From NCBI RefSeq assembly GCF_017592395.1, contig NZ_JAGFOU010000009.1, positions 1-64,000 on the forward strand: a stretch of DNA of 64,000 nt, given 5' to 3'. Numbering within the stretch: the first letter of the stretch is position 1; each line of letters begins with the position of its first letter. The stretch is from Actinomyces bowdenii (GTDB taxonomy: Bacteria > Actinomycetota > Actinomycetes > Actinomycetales > Actinomycetaceae). This document shows positions 60,209-64,000 of the stretch, piece by piece. The notes under the pieces were generated by a model. It had not been told where the DNA came from, did not search any database, and saw only the letters and a program-made list of their open reading frames with translations. Both the position numbers and the translations under genes were made by a program.

Positions 60209-63200
60209 ATGGCCCATCGACGTGCCGATCGGGGCGCCACCGCCCCGGCCCCCTTCGTCTCCCGCCACCTGGGCACGGCGGGCCCGGAGATGGCCGCGAT
60301 CCTCCAGCGCCTCGGCATCCAGGACCGCCCTGGGCGGGCTGAGGCGGCGGACGCGGGGAGGGCCGGCGGGGCGGGCTCCGAGGCCGGCCTGGAGGCCCTG
60401 GCCGCGGCCGTCATCCCCGCGGGCCTGGCGGTGCTGGATCCCCCCGGGCGCGCCCACCCGGCCAATGCGGGCAGCGGCGGCCTGAGCGAGCCGGAGGCCG
60501 TCCAGGCCCTGCGCGGGCTGGCCGCCCTCAACGACCCCCACATCGAGATGATCGGCCAGGGCTACCACCCCTGCCACACCCCCGCCGTCATCGCCCGCGA
60601 CATCCTGGGCAACCCGGCCTGGACCACCGCCTACACGCCCTACCAGGCGGAGATCTCCCAGGGGCGCCTGGAGGCCCAGCTGCTCTTCCAGACCGTCATC
60701 AGCGAACTGACCGCCCTGCCGGTGGCCTGCGCCTCCCTGCTCGATGAGGCCACGGCCGTGGCCGAGGCGGCCATGCTCATGGCCCGGGCCTCGCGCCGTG
60801 CGGAGGGCACCGTGGTGCTCGACGCCGGGCTGCACCCCCAGTGCCTCCAGGTGGCCCGGGCCCGCTGCCGGGCCCTGGGCCTGGACTGCGTGCTCGCCGA
60901 CGTCGAGCGGATCACCGGCGGCCTGCTGGACTCCCCGGCCGCACCGCCCCTGCTGGGGGCCGTCCTGGCCCACACCACCACGCGCGGAGCGATCCAGGAT
61001 CTGGCCGCCGCGGTGGAGGCCGTCCACGAGCGCGGCGGCCTGGTGGCCGTCGACGCCGACCCCCTGGCGCTGACGGTGCTCAGCGCCCCCGGGCACATCG
61101 GCGCCGATATCGCCGTCGGCTCGGCCCAGCGCCTGGGTGTGCCCCTGCTCTTCGGCGGCCCCCACCCCGGGTACATGGCCGTCAGCCAGCGCCTCCAGCG
61201 CCAGCTGCCCGGGCGCATCGTCGGGGTCTCGCGCGACGCCGAGGGCGCCCCGGCCTACCGGCTGGCCCTGCAGACCCGCGAGCAGCACATCCGCCGGGAG
61301 AGGGCCACCTCCAATATCTGCACCGCCCAGGCCCTGCTGGCGGTGGTGGCGGCCATGTACGCCGTCCACCACGGCCCCGAGGGCCTGCGGGCCATCGCCC
61401 AGCGGGTCCACGCCCGGGCCGCCCAGATCGCCCTGGGGCTGCAGCGCGCCGGGCTGGAGCTGGAGCACGAGGACTTCTTCGACACTCTGAGCATCCGCCT
61501 GCCGGGCCGGGCCGCCCGGGTCCTGGAGCGGGCCGCGGCGGGCGGGTACAACCTGCGGCTGCTGGACGCCGACCACCTGGGCCTGTCCACCAATGAGACC
61601 ACCACCGGGCAGCACGTCGAGGAGCTCCTCGCCCTTCTCACCGGCCAGGACGGCCCGGGAGCGGGGCGGGCGGAGGGCCGGGCGGTGGGAGCGTCCCCCG
61701 ATGAGGCCGAGGCGGCCGGGGCCCTGCCCCTTCCCGCGGGCCTGGAGCGCCAGGGGGACTGCCTGACCCACCCCTCCTTCCACCTCTACCGCTCCGAGGC
61801 CGCCCTGGTGCGCTACCTGCGGCGCCTGGCCGACCGCGACCTGGCCCTGGACCGCACGATGATCCCCCTGGGCTCGTGCACCCTCAAGCTCAATGCCGCC
61901 GCGGAGTCCGCGCTGTGGCTGGAGCCGGCCCTGGCGGGCATCCACCCCTGCGCCCCGGCCGACCAGACCCGGGGGTGGAGGCTCCTGCTCGCCCAGCTCT
62001 CCGAGCGCCTGGCGGGCCTGGCCGGCTATGACCGGATCAGCCTCCAGCCGGCCTCGGGAGCGCAGGGCGAGCTCACCGGGCTGCTGGCCATCGCCGGCTA
62101 CCTGGAGTCCATCGGCCAGGGCCGGCGCGACACCTGCCTGGTGCCGGCCTCGGCCCACGGGACCAACGCGGCCTCCGCGGCGGGGGCCGGGATGCGCGTC
62201 GTCGTCGTGGCCACGGCCGCCGACGGCTCCATCGACGTCGACGACCTGCGCGCCACGCTGGAGGCCAATGAGGGGCGGGTGGCGGCCATCATGCTCACCT
62301 ACCCCTCCACCCACGGGGTCTTCGAGCCCCAGGTCTCCCAGGTGGCCCGGATGGTGCACGACGCCGGGGGCCAGGTCTACATCGACGGAGCCAATCTCAA
62401 CGCCATGTGCGGGCTCCTGCGCCCCGGCGACCTGGGCGGGGACGTCTCCCACCTCAACCTGCACAAGACCTTCGCCATCCCCCACGGCGGCGGCGGCCCC
62501 GGGGTGGGGCCGGTGGCGGTCAAGGAGCACCTGGCCCCCTTCCTGCCCGCCGGCCCCCGGGGCAGTGCGCCGGCCGAGCCGGGCGACCCCGACGCCGGGT
62601 TCCAGGGAGCGCCCATGGCCGGGGCCCGCTTCGGCTCTGCGGGGGTGATGCCCCTGGCCTGGTCCTACCTGGCCCTCATGGACGACGCCGATCTGCGCCG
62701 GGCCTCCCTGAGCGCGATCGCGCATGCCAACTACATCTCCCGGGAGCTTGAGGACTGCTTCCCCACCCTGTACACCGGCCCCGGGGGCTGGGTGGCCCAC
62801 GAGTGCATCCTGGACCTGCGCGGGCTGACCGCCTCCACCGGGGTGAGCGCCGAGGATGTGGCCAAGCGGCTCATCGACTACGGCATCCACGCCCCGACCC
62901 TGGCCTTCCCCGTGGCGGGCACGCTCATGGTCGAGCCCACCGAGTCCGAGCCCAAGGCGGAGATCGACCGCTTCATCGCCGCCATGCGCTCCATCCGCGC
63001 CGAGATCGACCAGGTGGGCTCGGGGCAGATGGCCCTGGAGGACTCGGTGCTGCGCCGCAGCCCCCACACCCTGGCCCAGGTGGCGGCCGATGAGTGGGAG
63101 CGCCCCTACCCCCGCAGTCAGGCGGCCTTCCCCCTGGAGGGCATGCAGCGCGACAAGTACTTCGCCCCGGTGGCCCGTATCGACAACGCCTACGGGGATC

Positions 63201-63259
63201 GCAACCTGGCCTGCACCTGCCCGCCGCCCCAGGCCTTCGACGACGGCGCCCACACCTGA
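60209..63259 (+). CDS. gcvP: Glycine dehydrogenase (aminomethyl-transferring), P protein
   Basis: The PLP-dependent decarboxylase of the glycine cleavage system. The 1016-residue single-chain protein joins both P1 and P2 halves. ATG 60209 is chosen for GGAGG 4 bases upstream; ATG 60191 lacks one. FVSRHLGTAGPEMAAILQ opens the protein, with GQGYHPCHTPAVIARDI later. The PLP Lys is in HLNLHKTFAIPHGGGGPGVG near 752. PTESEPKAEIDRFIAAM lies near the C-terminus. An Ala/Gly-rich linker near 490-510 joins the halves. gcvT follows after 8 bases, forming an operon. Confidence 0.96.
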   Translation: MAHRRADRGATAPAPFVSRHLGTAGPEMAAILQRLGIQDRPGRAEAADAGRAGGAGSEAGLEALAAAVIPAGLAVLDPPGRAHPANAGSGGLSEPEAVQALRGLAALNDPHIEMIGQGYHPCHTPAVIARDILGNPAWTTAYTPYQAEISQGRLEAQLLFQTVISELTALPVACASLLDEATAVAEAAMLMARASRRAEGTVVLDAGLHPQCLQVARARCRALGLDCVLADVERITGGLLDSPAAPPLLGAVLAHTTTRGAIQDLAAAVEAVHERGGLVAVDADPLALTVLSAPGHIGADIAVGSAQRLGVPLLFGGPHPGYMAVSQRLQRQLPGRIVGVSRDAEGAPAYRLALQTREQHIRRERATSNICTAQALLAVVAAMYAVHHGPEGLRAIAQRVHARAAQIALGLQRAGLELEHEDFFDTLSIRLPGRAARVLERAAAGGYNLRLLDADHLGLSTNETTTGQHVEELLALLTGQDGPGAGRAEGRAVGASPDEAEAAGALPLPAGLERQGDCLTHPSFHLYRSEAALVRYLRRLADRDLALDRTMIPLGSCTLKLNAAAESALWLEPALAGIHPCAPADQTRGWRLLLAQLSERLAGLAGYDRISLQPASGAQGELTGLLAIAGYLESIGQGRRDTCLVPASAHGTNAASAAGAGMRVVVVATAADGSIDVDDLRATLEANEGRVAAIMLTYPSTHGVFEPQVSQVARMVHDAGGQVYIDGANLNAMCGLLRPGDLGGDVSHLNLHKTFAIPHGGGGPGVGPVAVKEHLAPFLPAGPRGSAPAEPGDPDAGFQGAPMAGARFGSAGVMPLAWSYLALMDDADLRRASLSAIAHANYISRELEDCFPTLYTGPGGWVAHECILDLRGLTASTGVSAEDVAKRLIDYGIHAPTLAFPVAGTLMVEPTESEPKAEIDRFIAAMRSIRAEIDQVGSGQMALEDSVLRRSPHTLAQVAADEWERPYPRSQAAFPLEGMQRDKYFAPVARIDNAYGDRNLACTCPPPQAFDDGAHT

Positions 63260-63267
63260 GGAGAGAG

Positions 63268-64000
63268 ATGAGCGACCCAGCCCCGATGAGCCCCGAGCCC
63301 CGCCGCACGCCCCTGCACTCCGTCCACCGCGAGCTGGAGGCGGTCTTCACCGACTTCGGTGGCTGGGAGATGCCCCTGCGCTACGGCTCGGACCTGGCCG
63401 AGCACCGGGCGGTGCGCACCAGCGCGGGCCTGTTCGACCTGTCCCATATGGGCGAGGTCAAGGTCGAGGGCCCGGGCGCCGACCAGGCCCTGGACCACGC
63501 CCTGGTGGGCCGCATCTCCGCGGTGGCGGTGGGGCGGGCCCGCTACTCGATGATGGTCACCGACCAGGGCGGCATCATCGACGACCTCATCGTCTACCAC
63601 GTGGGCGATGAGGAGTTCCTCGTGGTGCCCAATGCCGCCAATCGGGAGCAGGTGGCCGCCGAGCTGGCGGCGCGCTGCGCCGGTTTCGAGGCCGCTGTCT
63701 CCGACATCTCCCTGAGCACGGCGCTCCTGGCGGTCCAGGGCCCGCGCGCCGAGGAGGTCCTGCGGGGCGTGGTGGAGTCGGGCGCCGGGATCCCGGCCGC
63801 CCTGAGGCCCGAGCCCGGGCAGTCCCAGGATGAGGACTGCGGGGCCGACGTGCTGTGCGGGCCGGGGATCCTGGCGCGCCTGCGCTACTACGCGGCCGTG
63901 CGCGCAACGGCCGCCGGGCACTCGATCCTGCTGGCCCGCACCGGGTACACCGGGGAGGACGGCTTCGAGCTGTTCTGCGGGGCGGAGGACGCCGAGGACC
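63268..64000 (+). CDS. gcvT: Aminomethyltransferase GcvT (T protein), 3' end beyond window
   Basis: Tetrahydrofolate-dependent T protein of the glycine cleavage system. ATG 63268 follows GGAGAGAG, 8 bases after gcvP. The first 244 codons are present. They show TPLHSVHRELEAVFTDFGGW, MPLRYGSDLAEHRAVRTSAG, LFDLSHMGEVKVEGPGADQA, QGGIIDDLIVYHVGDEEFLV and LLARTGYTGEDGFELFC, all typical. A 15-20 residue acidic insertion near 185-205 (RPEPGQSQDEDCG) is unusual. The gene is cut by the window edge; gcvH probably follows. Confidence 0.95.
   Translation, partial: MSDPAPMSPEPRRTPLHSVHRELEAVFTDFGGWEMPLRYGSDLAEHRAVRTSAGLFDLSHMGEVKVEGPGADQALDHALVGRISAVAVGRARYSMMVTDQGGIIDDLIVYHVGDEEFLVVPNAANREQVAAELAARCAGFEAAVSDISLSTALLAVQGPRAEEVLRGVVESGAGIPAALRPEPGQSQDEDCGADVLCGPGILARLRYYAAVRATAAGHSILLARTGYTGEDGFELFCGAEDAED

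Noticed and set aside
60041-63253. Very long open frame antisense to gcvP
   Set aside because: Compositional artefact; no motifs, while gcvP on the other strand is unmistakable.

Overview
The window looks like chromosome from a high-GC Gram-positive actinobacterium, most likely Actinomyces or a close relative in Actinomycetaceae. The signs are very GC-rich third codon positions, many GTG starts, actinobacterial gene neighbourhoods (yceD-rnc-mutM, coaD/rsmD-recG, leuCD beside an IclR regulator, lexA divergent from a LysM gene, miaB/miaA/dapF/hflX) and actinobacterial SOS boxes of the form TCGAAC-N4-GTTCGA. The genus is inferred from gene content and order; no 16S or other marker is present. 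No tRNA, rRNA or CRISPR array was seen.

Positions 1-5200 form an accessory island of visibly lower GC. It begins with the 3' end of an IS5-like transposase. After it come four successive polymorphic-toxin cassettes, each a C-terminal toxin module followed by an immunity gene. Cassette 1 has its toxin cut at the IS boundary. Cassettes 2 and 3 begin with a shared Gly/Ser/His-rich linker that has no start codon. Cassette 3 carries a different nuclease domain and an immunity gene made of two tandem domains. Cassette 4 is decayed. About 420 bp, covering the immunity 3' end, the spacer and the linker, is nearly identical between units, so homologous exchange with a full-length toxin gene outside the window is plausible. 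A small uncharacterised gene closes the island.

Positions 5600-17340 hold glgX, then cydDC followed by a GAF-domain sensor kinase, convergent with a NarL/LuxR response regulator. These form a probable respiratory or redox module. A frameshifted GNAT gene and an Abi_2 (HEPN) abortive-infection-like gene with an unusual C-terminal extension follow.

Positions 17400-31700 are housekeeping: mutM, rnc, yceD, a DivIVA-like gene, coaD, rsmD, recG, a fakA-like DAK2 gene, rpmB, a GNAT, thiL, ddl and a secreted AMIN-like lipoprotein. Positions 30600-41200 continue with gpsA, plsC, murA, leuDC with its IclR regulator, a GT4 glycosyltransferase, nrdR, ldh and lexA.

Positions 41400-58100 hold an SOS-controlled LysM membrane protein, a DinG-like helicase, hflX, two MFS transporters, an RsmC-like methyltransferase, brnQ, dapF, miaA, two YbjN-domain genes, a DM13 protein and nhaA. 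Positions 58290-64000 hold miaB, then gcvP and the start of gcvT (glycine cleavage).

Two genome-scale patterns stand out. About a dozen genes have a TANNNT box 6-8 bases before the start codon, which suggests leaderless transcription. A composite inverted-repeat element with four 12-mer arms at almost fixed spacing occurs twice, about 34 kb apart, in intergenic DNA.
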